Counted from the stretch's first letter, positions 10,621 to 20,830 are shown. The stretch is DNA of 64,000 bases from Pseudo-nitzschia pungens (GCA_037355855.1 CM074764.1:1736001-1800000), one strand, 5' to 3'. The notes: generated by a model from the letters alone, not told the origin. Program-made: numbers and translations.

Positions 10621-11954
10621 TGGTTGTATAGCAAGCAAAGACAGGTGCTTGGAAGCAGAGCGCCCGCGTTGTCTGCTTGAATCGCCCCAGGTAAGTGAAG
10701 GGGAAAACAGGGAGATCGATGTACGCCCGATGCGAACAGGCAATGGTTGGATTTCGATGTACGCCCCATTGAACATGCAATGGGATTAGTGCAGCCAGCA
10801 GTTCTTCCGCAAAGGTATCTCAGAATGTCAGATAACGGAAGGGGAAAGAACGGGGATGAAATCAAACAAGAAGGGTGATCGAAAAGGTGGTACAACTGCA
10901 CGATGATGGCATCACAGTGTCGTAGGGTAATGGTATGCCATGCAGAGGGCATCCCAGCAGCCAAACCAAAAGGGAGCAGAGAAGACAGATCAGACAGGAG
11001 TGCAGAGGCAGGAAGTGTATTGGAAGACTCGAGAGCCGGGATGGGAGCAGGTATGAGTGATACATGTGCTGGCAGCAGCGAGGTCGGTGCTAGAAGTGAT
11101 GCCGACGCGGTGGCAGGAGGTGTCGATGCAGTTGCAGAAGCAGGCGCACGGGCCGGATGACGTGTCGGTGCAGTCGATGCAGTTGCAGAAGCAGGCGCAC
11201 GGGCCGGAGGACGTGTCGGTGCAGTGACAGGGGCAGGAGGACGTGTCGGTGCAGTTGCAGTGGCAGGGGAAGGTTTACGAGCTGGAGTACGGGACAGGAT
11301 TGCTCGAACGGGAGGACGGGCCAGGACTGGTTTGAGAGCAGGAGCAGGTGCAGGAACCGTTGTTCGAACTGGAGAACCCTTCACCCGAACTGGAGGACCC
11401 TTCACTCGAACTGGAGGACGGGTCAGGATTGGTGTAGTAGCAGAAGCAGGTTTAGGGACCGGTGCTGATGCCTTGACCTGTGCAGGTGCCAAGGGGGATG
11501 CAGGGGCAACCAGCAGAGCAGGTGCCGGAGCAGGTGCCGGAACATGTACGTAGTGTTGAGCAGGGATAATCGGTGGAGCAGGGAATGTAGACGGGAGTGA
11601 TGGGCGATATGCATCGCGAAAATCAAGGAAGTCGTCGAGATTATAGTTGTTGATGTCTAGGAATGCCTGTGGGCTGACAGTGGTTTTAAGGTGTGTCATG
11701 TATGCAACAATGGTATGAAGGCGGAGGGCATGACCGGCAGAAATGGGAACAAAGCGGCCTTGGTCTTCGGATTGGAGGTAGGAGATGAGATCGTGGGATA
11801 AGAACCGAAATTCACCCCAGGTGTTGTAGCCATTATAGCGGAGTGCACCACAGATGATATCCCCATTCTCGGTGTGGAGGTTAAGGAAGTTGCGAAGGAT
11901 ATGTGTAACATGGGGGTCAAACGACGGGAAGACATCACCGTCGTCGTCTGACAT
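10461..11954 (-). CDS. Putative gag-like protein of the 7458-13524 element
   Basis: Minus-strand frame of 497 codons starting MSDDDGDVFPSFD. The first 125 or so residues look globular (FLNLHTENGDIICGALRYNG and FRFLSHDLISYL), similar in feel to N-terminal gag regions of diatom Ty1/copia elements. This is followed by a long Pro/Ala-rich low-complexity region with repeats of APTRPPARAPASATAS. The last part, below about 10620, reads through the CGATCG array and is unlikely to be meaningful. No zinc knuckle, protease or polymerase was found. It is the only coding candidate in this element. Gag identity is a weak inference. Confidence 0.4.
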   Translation of the reverse strand: MSDDDGDVFPSFDPHVTHILRNFLNLHTENGDIICGALRYNGYNTWGEFRFLSHDLISYLQSEDQGRFVPISAGHALRLHTIVAYMTHLKTTVSPQAFLDINNYNLDDFLDFRDAYRPSLPSTFPAPPIIPAQHYVHVPAPAPAPALLVAPASPLAPAQVKASAPVPKPASATTPILTRPPVRVKGPPVRVKGSPVRTTVPAPAPALKPVLARPPVRAILSRTPARKPSPATATAPTRPPAPVTAPTRPPARAPASATASTAPTRHPARAPASATASTPPATASASLLAPTSLLPAHVSLIPAPIPALESSNTLPASALLSDLSSLLPFGLAAGMPSAWHTITLRHCDAIIVQLYHLFDHPSCLISSPFFPLPLSDILRYLCGRTAGCTNPIACSMGRTSKSNHCLFASGVHRSPCFPLHLPGAIQADNAGALLPSTCLCLLYNQRSHYDRLIRSIATTRLVGTIRSLNPIDTRLVGAIRSLNTIHCYDYQYNRLLS

Positions 11955-13037
11955 CGTGCTGGGATTGAAGCTGGTGCGGGCTGCAGTTGGAATGGATTGG
12001 AAGGGGCTGTAGGTGTCTTCGGTGGCTGCAGAGAATGGAGCTCGTTGTCGGGTTCGGTATGTCAGAGAATGGCCGAAATTCGATGGGGTAGGATCCAGGA
12101 ATAGGATAAGATCTAAGAATAGGAAGATAATATGCCTGGGGAAATACAGTTGGTATTGCAGCTGTATTCGGGGACTCAGTGGAGGTTATATATTGCTGAG
12201 CGTTGTATTCCAAAGAGACGTTGTTGTTGCTCGGAAACACCGTTGTTGTTTGAAATAACCGTTGTTGTGCAAAAGACGCCGTTGTCGTTTGAAAATGCAG
12301 TTAAAACAGCAGTTGCTGAGCGTTGAATTTATTGAGGAACGTTGTTGTTGTTCGAAAAACGCCGGTGTTGTCGTTTGAAAACAAGAACGTTCGTGTGCGA
12401 AAAACGCCGTTGTGTCGTTCGAAAACAACGTTCGTGTGGTGTGGATAAATCCGAGAAAGGTGTATCCGGGCAAAGGAACAGGGGTATATTTGCCTGGTGG
12501 ATACAAGAGGTGGATACAGCTGTATTCGGAGAATACAGATCTATCAGTGGGAGGTTATATGTTGCTGCGACGTTCGAAAACACCGCTGTTGCTCAAGAAG
12601 CAGTTGTTGTTCGAAATGTCGTGTGGGCGCTGTGGTTGTGAAACACCGTTATAGACGCTGTAGCTTGGGAACACCGTTGTAGTTCAAAAACGTCGTAGCA
12701 GTTCCAAAGACGCCGTAGCAGCAATAACAGGGGCACCTTGTGTCGGGACGGAAGAAATGGGTGCAGCAGCAGTAGAATTTTTGAAAAATTCTTTCTCCAT
12801 CAGTTCTTGGAGCTTGAAGATGCCGTTTGCACTGTTTTATCCGCAATAACAAGAAGGGCAATAATACCTGGAACGGCCTGCCAACGTGGGAGCTTGGTGT
12901 TCCAGTATAAAATTAAAACTGTAACAGCGTCGATTCGGTCTTCTCGTCGTCGTCGTCGTCATCGTTGTTTCTTGTTATTTTCGTTGCTTGTAGATCTCCA
13001 GCTTTGCAAGCTTACAACAAGCTTGCGACTGTTAATC
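11955..13037. other. Leader region with GTTGTTCGAAAACGCCG minisatellite
   Basis: No gene seen. From about 12215 to 12720 there are degenerate units of GTTGTTGTTCGAAAA(C/A)GCCG. The part next to LTR copy 2 (12720-13037) is unique and ends with a CGTCGTCGTCGTCGTC run near 12944. If the element is minus-sense this is its 5' leader. Confidence 0.5.
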
Positions 13038-13524
13038 TGTTAAAATGTAGCTGAAACTGGTTTAAGCTGATAGGTCCCAGGGCAAGCTTGGAGATACAGC
13101 AAGAGCAAAGGCATGCAAACCGGTTGAGGTGCCGGTCTGTTCTATCGATAGTCTCGGATTTACCACTACGATCGAACGAATCGACCAGGTCTATTCTGAC
13201 TACCTGTGGGCTCAGTCAGTTAGACCTTAGGCTTGTAGTTCTACAGGGAGCTGCTGAAGAGCAGGATGTAAGTATCAAGGTATTTAAATCGGAGTTAAAC
13301 TAAAGATGTGAGGACAGCAACCTTGTCAGGGAATCGACGTTGCTGTCTTGTTCTGTTTGTTACTTGTTTTTCATGTACAATTTGTACGTGGAAATGGTTT
13401 TGCTGTCAGCGTACAAGTAGTACTGAGAACCCTGTAGAAAACTATTTCGAGCATGACACACAAATGTAGTGCGCGTGACTGGATTGTGTCCAGTCGTGAA
13501 TTGTGTCACGGCTACAATTTAATA
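13038..13524. repeat. LTR copy 2 of the T3-inserted element (487 bp)
   Basis: Matches 7458-7895 apart from an extra 49 bp containing GTATCAAGGTATTTAAATCG and a few substitutions (for example GTGCGTG here as GCGCGTG). Followed directly by CCAAA, the target duplication, and then by the T3 continuation. Confidence 0.8.
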
Positions 13525-13529
13525 CCAAA

Positions 13530-13931
13530 GACGGCCCTCATCACACAGAAACTGAGAAAGAATATTACAAAGCCATTTTTGGTGATAGAACTAAAGGAGA
13601 AGCTTCGAATGCCCACGTGGAAGAATCAGCTGCATGTGAAGGGGCGAACCGACCACTGACAGAGGAAGAAATAGAAAAGATTATTGGTGCAGAAACTAAT
13701 GGTATGCCAATGGAGCAAAGAGTATACTTCCGTGGTTCGGTGTATACTTGGATGTCAGAGGACCAAATGAATGGTTCGGCCGTGTCGGAAAGGAGCTTAG
13801 AAGTTCACATCCGAAATGTGAAACAAGCCATGCGTCGCTTGAAGAAGAAGAAGAAGAAAAAAAAGGGGGGGAAGGGATCAACATCAAACCTTCCCTTTGA
13901 TCACAAGAAGAAGCCACCACGATATCACTAA
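13530..13931 (+). pseudogene. T3: 3' part after the LTR element
   Basis: Continues the T3 frame with DGPHHTETEKEYYKAIFGDR, which aligns with GPYHTQCEDDYFKELFCDG of the paralogue at 25585-25640. The paralogue is uninterrupted at this point, which proves the split is due to insertion. The protein ends with a run of lysines and a short basic tail before a TAA at 13929-13931. The gene would be intact in frame without the retroelement. Confidence 0.6.
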
Positions 13932-14039
13932 AACACAGGAAGTGTACCAGAGCATTGTAGAACAGAATGAATTTAGTAAATAGTAGTAGTAATAAGTATC
14001 AAAATAGTAGAATAATAAACAGAATCTGTTACAACCCAG

Positions 14040-14353
14040 AAAAGGGGGAATGAACTTGATAGCACTACTATTATGGATGTCAGTTCTGATTTCGGAGACA
14101 TATTCCCAGTATCAAAAAGCTGTCACTGTCCTACATTTTTTGTGTTCCACAGTGAATAATGGTCAGTATATGCATCTGTTAGGATACTAAAAAGGAATGA
14201 GGTGGGCACCAATTATATTTTGGATGTGACAGCTGATTTCTGAGAAAAATCCTCAGTACCAGAGTTTACACCACAAAATGTGCATATTTACTGTGTGTGG
14301 GTCACACTGTCCTACTTTTTTTGTGTTCCACACTGAATAATGCATCTGTTAGG
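14040..14353. repeat. 181-bp satellite, left portion
   Basis: Diverged and then typical units carrying CCTACATTTTTTGTGTTCCA and CAGTATATGCATCTGTTAGG. The array is interrupted by the gypsy element and resumes at 19953. The interval 13932-14040 shows nothing else. Confidence 0.75.
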
Positions 14354-14605
14354 TGTTACACTCTAAGGTAGAAAATTGGGAGTAGTATAAAATTGTGACT
14401 AAAGTTTTAACTCTTAAGCGAGCTTTGTGATTTTCATGTGAACGTTTGAATATATACAAGCGCGCCATGCTCATATTTGAATAACGGCACACATGCATTG
14501 CTGGAGCGTACCGGCGTACAGTTTGAATATTCAAACACCGGTCAGCTCGTATGTGGGATTCGGTTAATTATTTAATCGTGGTTCATGCTACGCTAGCATG
14601 TCACA
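14354..14605 (-). repeat. Gypsy 3' LTR (252 bp)
   Basis: Same sequence as 19701-19952 except GCGCCATGCTC here versus GCGCCGTGCTC there. It lies downstream of pol on the coding strand. Confidence 0.92.
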
Positions 14606-14629
14606 TAGTGCCTCATGATTAGACGAATC

Positions 14630-17600
14630 TTACGAGGCCCAATGAATAGCTGTCGACTCCGATTCCGGTTCTTTGTACGGAGTTAACTTACGGATGTTCA
14701 CTGTTTCTGTTACCGAAGGGGCTTTCTGCAATTTAACTGTACCATTGTCATTGACTTGTACAATAAGATAGGGTCCTGTTCGTCGAGGCTCTAGCTTATC
14801 CGGATCCGGCTCTTTCAACCACACCTTGTCGTTGATCTGGAAGGTATGCTCTATTCTCTTGGCATTGTCCCTGAGCAGCGCTTTGTTGATTCCTTGTTGT
14901 CGTAGCTGCTTGAGGGCTAATAGATTGGAGGTTAGTGGCAAATCTATCATCATGTCCCTGTTAAACACCAGGGAACCGGGGGATGTCTGTAGAGAGGTAC
15001 TGACAGCACACCTGGAGGCATGCATGCATGTTGCCAGCGCGTTGTCCATTAGCTGAGTGGCTCTGGCGTTGGCTTGTGGGGGATTAACATGCACTAGAAC
15101 TCGTAGAATATCAGCCACTGTATGATGGACGCGTTCACAGATGGCATTAGCTTGTGGGTTCTTCACTGTCGTGGGGACTGATTGGACTCCGTACTGCTTG
15201 AGGGTGAGTTGAAATTCAGCAGCCCCTAGGAATTCACCACCATTGTCATGGATGCATCTGTTTGGTCTAGGATATCTTGAGAGCCAGCAGTTCTTGAATT
15301 GATCAGAGACATGCTGAGAAGATTTGTCCCTGATCCGGATGATTTCAAGTAGGTTGGTAACTGGATCAATACAGGTGAGGGCCTTGAAGTTGTAGACCTT
15401 GTTTTGAGCTGTAATCTTCCATGGGCCTATGAGGTCAACGTGGACTTCATCGAAGGGTGATACCGGGGCTTCTTTGGGAGGAAGCTTCCCATATTTAGCT
15501 TGCCTGCTCTTGTATTGGATGCAATCATCAGGGCAAATGTAGGACTTGCATAAGTTGGACAGGTTGTCTGCGTAGAAGCGAGCTGAGATAGTCTTATATA
15601 GTCTGGTGGATCCACAGTGACCCAACAGGAGATGATACCATTTGATGGTATCATTCGTAAGAGAGCTTGGTATATAAATTCTCCAATTATCTGGATTGGC
15701 TTGGTTGGCATAGCAAAGGATGTTGTTGCCTTGTAATTCTTGGTAGAAGAATGCTTTGGATTGGATCTTGAACTTGACAGTCGGGTCCTTTTGCTGATGG
15801 AGGTATATCTTGTTATAGTTAACCGGGCATTCCATATCTTGGTTGTTTGGTAGATTGACCAGGCACTCATTGTTCAGCAGACAAGAGTATAACTCCTGGT
15901 CTGCGTCATTGCATAAGTGCTGGAATAGATTTGGGAACTCTGCTAAAAACAGTTCTTCATCGTGCTTGGGGACTTCAAGTTTCAAAAAATCAATAAGAGT
16001 GCCCTTTTCAAGGGCTTTCTTCCCTTCAGTAGGTGGATCCATCCGGGGTAGTCTCGAGAAGGTGTCCGCAAGAACGTTCTTCTTGCCTTCAACATAGGTG
16101 AGGTTGACACCAAATTCTTCAAGGAATAGTCTCCACCGGAGGACTCGTTGGACTGAAAGTGTTCGGAAGGTAAGGTTCTTATGGTCAGTGTATACATTGA
16201 TTACACCACCAAGTAGCATCTTTCGGTACTCTTTGCAGCAGAGTACTATTGCAAGGAGTTCTTTCTCCATAGTAGTGTAATTCTTCTGGGCATCAGATAG
16301 TTTCTTGGACCAATAGGCAATAGGCTTCACATCTTGTAGGATAGCAGCGCCGAGCTGTAGGTCGGAGGCATCAGTGTACAGTTCAAAGGGCTTGTTTAGG
16401 TCTGGATAGGTGTTCAGCGCATCTGCTGCTACCAGCATGGCTTTCATCTCTTGAAAGGCTTTATCTTGAGCAGGTCCCCAAGTGAAAGTTGAAGGAGTTT
16501 TCGCTCTGCGTTGCTTGCCTTTGATGGCAGCTGCTTGAGGAGTCTTTTGCTTGGGGGTTCCGGTGATATCGAAGAGAGGAGCTAGGACATGAGATCGTCG
16601 GGGCCACATGTCCCTGTAGTAGCCAACTGCTCCTAGGAAGGACTTGACTTGAGTTATAGTACGAGGTCGATCCATATGGAGGATGGCTTCTATTTTCTTT
16701 CTCCAGGGTTTAACAGCTGTAGGTGTCATCCAGTATCCAAGGAAATCAGTTTCTTGTACAGCCCAATCACACTTGAGTGGGTTGCATTTAAGTCCATTTT
16801 GGTTGAGCCGGTCCAGTATCTTGTCGATGGTCTTCATGTGGAGATCGAAGGAGCCATTGGTCCAGATGCCTATATCGTCAATATAAACAGTGCAGTCAGT
16901 GTCTTGTAGTATATCTTCCATGAGTTGCTGGGCAACGTCTGGAGAGACTTTGACACCCATGGGAAGTCTCTGATACTCATAGCATCCATAGGGGGTAACT
17001 ATGGTACAGAGCTTCTTGCTTGCGTCGTCCAGTTCAAAGCAGTAGTATTGCATGGACAAATCGATCTTGGTAAAGTGAGTATACTTGCCACGCTTGTTCA
17101 TGATGTCCTGTATCCGGGGGATCGGATAAGGACGTCTCTCAAGAAGTTCATTGAGTTCTCTGAAGTCTGATACCCATCTAACTCTGTTGTCTTTCTTTGG
17201 TACTATAAAGGTTGGGAATGCCCATTCGGCTGGTCCAGTGCAACGCTTGAGGACTCCATCATTACAAAGATTCTGGAGCTCCCTTTTGAATAGGTCTTCT
17301 CGTTTGTATGCAACTGGATAAGGCTTCTTGTGTATAGGCTTGGATCCGGGCTTCAGTCTTAGAGAGATCTTCTTGTGTGGATATTTCCCTAGTTCTCCAT
17401 TGAAGACGTTGGGATACTTGCTTAGTATTGCTTGGAACTGCTGCTGCTCTGCTGCGGACATGTGGGACTGTTGTTTGGCAACTGTGGATGGATGTGTTTC
17501 TTGGTAGGCTCTGTCGAGGATTACCTTGGACTTGTATGGATTGGCAAAGGAGAGATCATCAGCAAAGAGTTCGGCGTCTTCTAGTTCTTCCATGAGCAAG

Positions 17601-18538
17601 TTATAGTCGGACTCGTGGTATAAAGATGTATCCTTCATAGGAATGGTCCGGTCCATCCACTGAACTGCTCCCTCTTTGAATAGGAGATTGATCTGTGCTA
17701 GGTGGAGGAAGTCCCTGCCTAATATCAAATCGTATCGGCAGTTTGGGGAATGGAAGAGCCTTGCCTGTTGTTGGTCGATGGTATAATTACCAAACTCTTG
17801 TAGTTTGAGGTTCTTCATGATGACATACTCTGTAGTATCGAAGCTTCCATTTGCTGTTGTAGTTAGGACTTGGTGCTTGCTTCGAACCGGTATAGTGCCA
17901 AATGGTAGTGCTCGTTTGTTGATGAGGGTTCCGGAGGATCCACTATCGAGTAGTGCGAGTAGTGGTTTTGATTTCGTTGGTATGCCTTGTATATACTGTA
18001 CTGTAGTTAAAAGAATAGGAGCCACGTTGCTCTTATTCGTGGATGCCTGTTCTGCTGGATTTCCAGCAGTCGACAGCAGCTTTAAATAATTTTGCTCCAG
18101 CGCACCTCCTTTGGTGTAGTCTTTGGAGTTTCCGGAATTGCAGTAGAGATTTTTTGCTGTACCGGTAGACCAATTTCTTGCTAGAGACAAGAGTGGTCCA
18201 TTTGTTGTTGCTGCTGTCTGATTGATTGCGTCTGTACCCTTGGATCGATTCGTTTGAGTTCGATCCGTATCCGTATTCGATATATCCTGTAGGATGTTTC
18301 GAACGATTGTTTTGGCTGCTGCTTTTGCGGCAGTCGGTGTTGCTGTATTTACAGTCTTTGCTGAGCGCTCAACAGGAATACTCCATCCTGTAGGTTCCTT
18401 CCCCTTTTTCTCCGGGAGATCTCCTCCTTGCGTCATCCCAGTCAGCGGTGCTGTACTGGCATCCAGGGCCTGTGGCGCCGGAGGCAAGGTGATTGCTGGT
18501 TTAGGTGGGCGTTTGAGCCCTTTAGAGCGCTGTTGCAC
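14630..18538 (-). CDS. pol: Gypsy Pol polyprotein
   Basis: About 1302 codons on the minus strand. Aspartic protease near residue 195 (LLALLDSGSSGTLINKRA). Reverse transcriptase in the middle with the QRLPMGVKVSP region and the catalytic YIDDIGIW. RNase H with LYTDASDLQLGAAI and VYTDHKNLTF. Integrase with the HHCC-type region (YHLLLGHCG, then CKSYICPDDC), followed by VDLIGPW, CIHDNGGEF and PQANAICERVHH as the D, D and E. A C-terminal SH3-like end (GPYLIVQVNDNGTVKLQ) follows. No chromodomain recognised. It has no own ATG near its start: the frame begins directly after the gag TGA (18541-18539) and is in the same frame, so Pol is probably made by read-through of that stop as a Gag-Pol fusion. 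Confidence 0.95.
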   Translation of the reverse strand: MQQRSKGLKRPPKPAITLPPAPQALDASTAPLTGMTQGGDLPEKKGKEPTGWSIPVERSAKTVNTATPTAAKAAAKTIVRNILQDISNTDTDRTQTNRSKGTDAINQTAATTNGPLLSLARNWSTGTAKNLYCNSGNSKDYTKGGALEQNYLKLLSTAGNPAEQASTNKSNVAPILLTTVQYIQGIPTKSKPLLALLDSGSSGTLINKRALPFGTIPVRSKHQVLTTTANGSFDTTEYVIMKNLKLQEFGNYTIDQQQARLFHSPNCRYDLILGRDFLHLAQINLLFKEGAVQWMDRTIPMKDTSLYHESDYNLLMEELEDAELFADDLSFANPYKSKVILDRAYQETHPSTVAKQQSHMSAAEQQQFQAILSKYPNVFNGELGKYPHKKISLRLKPGSKPIHKKPYPVAYKREDLFKRELQNLCNDGVLKRCTGPAEWAFPTFIVPKKDNRVRWVSDFRELNELLERRPYPIPRIQDIMNKRGKYTHFTKIDLSMQYYCFELDDASKKLCTIVTPYGCYEYQRLPMGVKVSPDVAQQLMEDILQDTDCTVYIDDIGIWTNGSFDLHMKTIDKILDRLNQNGLKCNPLKCDWAVQETDFLGYWMTPTAVKPWRKKIEAILHMDRPRTITQVKSFLGAVGYYRDMWPRRSHVLAPLFDITGTPKQKTPQAAAIKGKQRRAKTPSTFTWGPAQDKAFQEMKAMLVAADALNTYPDLNKPFELYTDASDLQLGAAILQDVKPIAYWSKKLSDAQKNYTTMEKELLAIVLCCKEYRKMLLGGVINVYTDHKNLTFRTLSVQRVLRWRLFLEEFGVNLTYVEGKKNVLADTFSRLPRMDPPTEGKKALEKGTLIDFLKLEVPKHDEELFLAEFPNLFQHLCNDADQELYSCLLNNECLVNLPNNQDMECPVNYNKIYLHQQKDPTVKFKIQSKAFFYQELQGNNILCYANQANPDNWRIYIPSSLTNDTIKWYHLLLGHCGSTRLYKTISARFYADNLSNLCKSYICPDDCIQYKSRQAKYGKLPPKEAPVSPFDEVHVDLIGPWKITAQNKVYNFKALTCIDPVTNLLEIIRIRDKSSQHVSDQFKNCWLSRYPRPNRCIHDNGGEFLGAAEFQLTLKQYGVQSVPTTVKNPQANAICERVHHTVADILRVLVHVNPPQANARATQLMDNALATCMHASRCAVSTSLQTSPGSLVFNRDMMIDLPLTSNLLALKQLRQQGINKALLRDNAKRIEHTFQINDKVWLKEPDPDKLEPRRTGPYLIVQVNDNGTVKLQKAPSVTETVNIRKLTPYKEPESESTAIHWAS

Positions 18539-19558
18539 TCATGGGAGCCATACTAGGTCTCCATCAATACTTCTTTCTGTACGTCCACCGTGTTCGTTGT
18601 GGAAGGTCTCCATCGCCGAGTTCATGGCTGCTTGGATGCAGGCTTGGAAGGACTCGTTAGTTGGTGTAGTAGTGGGCGATCGATTGTTGTTGGATCCCTT
18701 ATGGTGCTTGGAGAACTTGTTCTTAGGGCATTCGGACCAGTCATGATTGTGGCCTGGGATTCTGCATGGATTGGATTTCTTCTTGTTTTTATTCTGATTG
18801 GACTTGTTGCTGGGGCCTGAGCGCTTCCGATTGTTGGCGCTGTTGGAGTTGTTGTTCGATCGGCGTCCTTGGTTGCTCTTGTTGTTCTTTTGCTTGCTGA
18901 GTCGGTCGAGACTACTCATGTGGTCCACAATGAACTGAGCTGTAGTATCAGGCGTAAGTCTCAGGTGGATTCGAACGTAGTCTTCGATCCAGCTGTTCGG
19001 ATAGCTGTGTAGGATGATGGTTAGGGTCTGCAAGTGGTCCAAGTTGGATGCGAAACCATGTAGTTTAGCTGAATACTTGATTAGAGTCATGAGCCGATCG
19101 GTGTGATCCTTGCAGGTGGATTCGATCTTTTTCTTGCATGCGCTGCTCCGGAGATATACATGCATGATGTCCCTGGCGTCTTCAGCGTTGCAGTATAACT
19201 TGATGAATGCCTGGAAGGCTGCTGTGTACCCGTCTCTGGTGAGTGGATACAACCGATGGTTGTTTGCGCGAGTTGTTCTCGTTAGCGTTCTCCATTTGGT
19301 TTGCGAATCGACGCATAGGCATCGGCCGAAGTATCGGATGAGTGACGCGTCTGGAATGGAGATGTCTTCTGCTGCGTTAAGGAACGCCTCTTCAGTATGT
19401 AGTAGTTCTTCTAGTCCCCCTTTGTCGGTGAATAAGGGGACTTTGACACTGTCCGAATGGTCTTCAGCATCGTAGACCGATAGGGTTACGAGCTTGGGCT
19501 TGGAGCTATCGAAGGAGCTCTTGTAGGCAATCGGTGGTTCTCTGTATATTCCTGCCAT
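18539..19558 (-). CDS. gag: Gypsy Gag protein
   Basis: 339 codons from ATG 19558, ending with TGA at 18541-18539. The N-terminal half looks like a capsid domain (RLYPLTRDGYTAAFQAFIKL, ILHSYPNSWIEDYVRIHLRL). The C-terminal half is Asn/Lys/Ser-rich and holds a Cys/His knuckle-like motif, CRIPGHNHDWSEC, which would bind RNA. The following frame (pol) continues without a shift. Expected role: virus-like particle formation for the retrotransposon. Confidence 0.88.
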   Translation of the reverse strand: MAGIYREPPIAYKSSFDSSKPKLVTLSVYDAEDHSDSVKVPLFTDKGGLEELLHTEEAFLNAAEDISIPDASLIRYFGRCLCVDSQTKWRTLTRTTRANNHRLYPLTRDGYTAAFQAFIKLYCNAEDARDIMHVYLRSSACKKKIESTCKDHTDRLMTLIKYSAKLHGFASNLDHLQTLTIILHSYPNSWIEDYVRIHLRLTPDTTAQFIVDHMSSLDRLSKQKNNKSNQGRRSNNNSNSANNRKRSGPSNKSNQNKNKKKSNPCRIPGHNHDWSECPKNKFSKHHKGSNNNRSPTTTPTNESFQACIQAAMNSAMETFHNEHGGRTERSIDGDLVWLP

Positions 19559-19700
19559 GTTGGATAGGATAGATGCTTGTCAGGGATACAAGGTGCCTCT
19601 GTTGTTGAGGATAAGGGCTTTCGATGTTTTGTTTGATTAGCTGTTTTGTTCAGTACTGAATTCTACTGTTTTCTACGTTGAAGATAAACAGTAATTACTG

Positions 19701-19952
19701 TGTTACACTCTAAGGTAGAAAATTGGGAGTAGTATAAAATTGTGACTAAAGTTTTAACTCTTAAGCGAGCTTTGTGATTTTCATGTGAACGTTTGAATAT
19801 ATACAAGCGCGCCGTGCTCATATTTGAATAACGGCACACATGCATTGCTGGAGCGTACCGGCGTACAGTTTGAATATTCAAACACCGGTCAGCTCGTATG
19901 TGGGATTCGGTTAATTATTTAATCGTGGTTCATGCTACGCTAGCATGTCACA
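19701..19952 (-). repeat. Gypsy 5' LTR (252 bp)
   Basis: Upstream of gag on the coding strand, so it should hold the promoter. The sequence just inside (complement of 19690-19700, CAGTAATTACTG) is where the primer-binding site would lie; I do not recognise the tRNA. Between it and gag (19559-19700) is a short leader. Confidence 0.92.
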
Positions 19953-20830
19953 TTAGGATACTAAAAAGGAATAAACTGGGTACCAATTATATTTTGGATG
20001 TGACACCTGATTTGTTAGAAAAATCCTCAGTAGCAGAGTTTACACCACAGAATGTGCATATTTCCTGTGTATGGGTCACACTGTCCTACATTTTTTGTGT
20101 TCCACAGTGAATAATGGTCAGTATATGCATCTGTTAGGATACTGAAAAGGAATGAAATTGATACCAGTTGTATTGTGGATGTGACTCCTGATTTGTGAGA
20201 AAAATCCTCATACCCCGAGTTTACACCACAGAATGTGCATATTTCCTGTGTATGGGTCACATTATCCTACATTTTTTGTTTTCCACAGTGAATAATGGTC
20301 AGTATATGCATCTGTTAGGATACTGAAAAGGAATAAACTGGGTACCAATTATATTTTGGATGTGACAACTGATCTTGTGAGAAAAATCCTCATACCCAGA
20401 GTTTACTCCACAGAATGTGCTTATTTCCTGTGTGGGGGTCACACTGTCCTAGATTTTTTGTGTTCCACACTGAACAATCGTCAGTATATGCATCTGTTAG
20501 GATTCTAACAAGGAATAAACTGGGTACCAATTATATTTTGCATGTGACACCTGATTTGTGAGAAAAATTCTCAGTACCAGAGATTACACCACAGAATGTG
20601 CATATTTCCTGTGTATGGTCACACTGTCCTAGATTTTTTGTTTTCCACAATGAATAATGGTCAGTATATGCATCTGTTAGGATACTGAAAAGGAATAAAC
20701 TGGGTACAAATTATATTTTGGATGTGACACCTGATTTGTGAGAAAAATCCTCAGTACCAGAGTTTACACATGTGCATATTTCCTGAGTGTGGGTCACATT
20801 ATCCTACATTTTTTTGGGTTCCAGTGTTAA
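19953..20830. repeat. 181-bp satellite, right portion (about five units)
   Basis: The TTAGGATACT words recur at about 19953, 20133, 20314, 20496 and 20676, a period of 180-182 bp. Units include GGAATAAACTGGGTACCAAT, GGATGTGACACCTGATTTGT and CACAGAATGTGCATATTTCC. No coding potential. A probable tandem satellite inside the T element. Confidence 0.9.

Larger units (their letters stand above)
7458..13524 (-). mobile_element. Non-autonomous LTR retroelement (6.07 kb) inserted in T3
   Basis: Direct repeats at 7458-7895 and 13038-13524 start TGTTAAAATGTAG and end CTACAATTTAATA, so the LTR is TG...TA with imperfect inverted ends. The flanks share CCAAA (7453-7457 and 13525-13529). No reverse transcriptase or integrase is visible. 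The only sizeable frame is on the minus strand (10461-11954) and looks gag-like. If minus is the sense strand, a purine run (complement of CGCCCCATCT at 7896) would sit next to the 3' LTR as a polypurine tract. Orientation is therefore tentative. Confidence 0.75.
14354..19952 (-). mobile_element. Ty3/gypsy LTR retrotransposon, complete
   Basis: The two 252-bp LTRs begin TGTTACA and end TGTCACA, differ at one position that I can see, and are flanked by TTAGG at 14349-14353 and 19953-19957. Gag and pol frames are both open on the minus strand. The order protease, reverse transcriptase, RNase H, integrase is that of the gypsy group. Near-identical LTRs and open frames indicate a recent, possibly still competent copy. 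It inserted into the 181-bp satellite. Confidence 0.95.

Noticed and set aside
11157..11553. Cys/Arg-rich and Ala/Gly-rich plus-strand frames of about 100 codons
   Set aside because: Complement of the Pro/Ala-rich part of the gag-like minus-strand frame; composition explains them.
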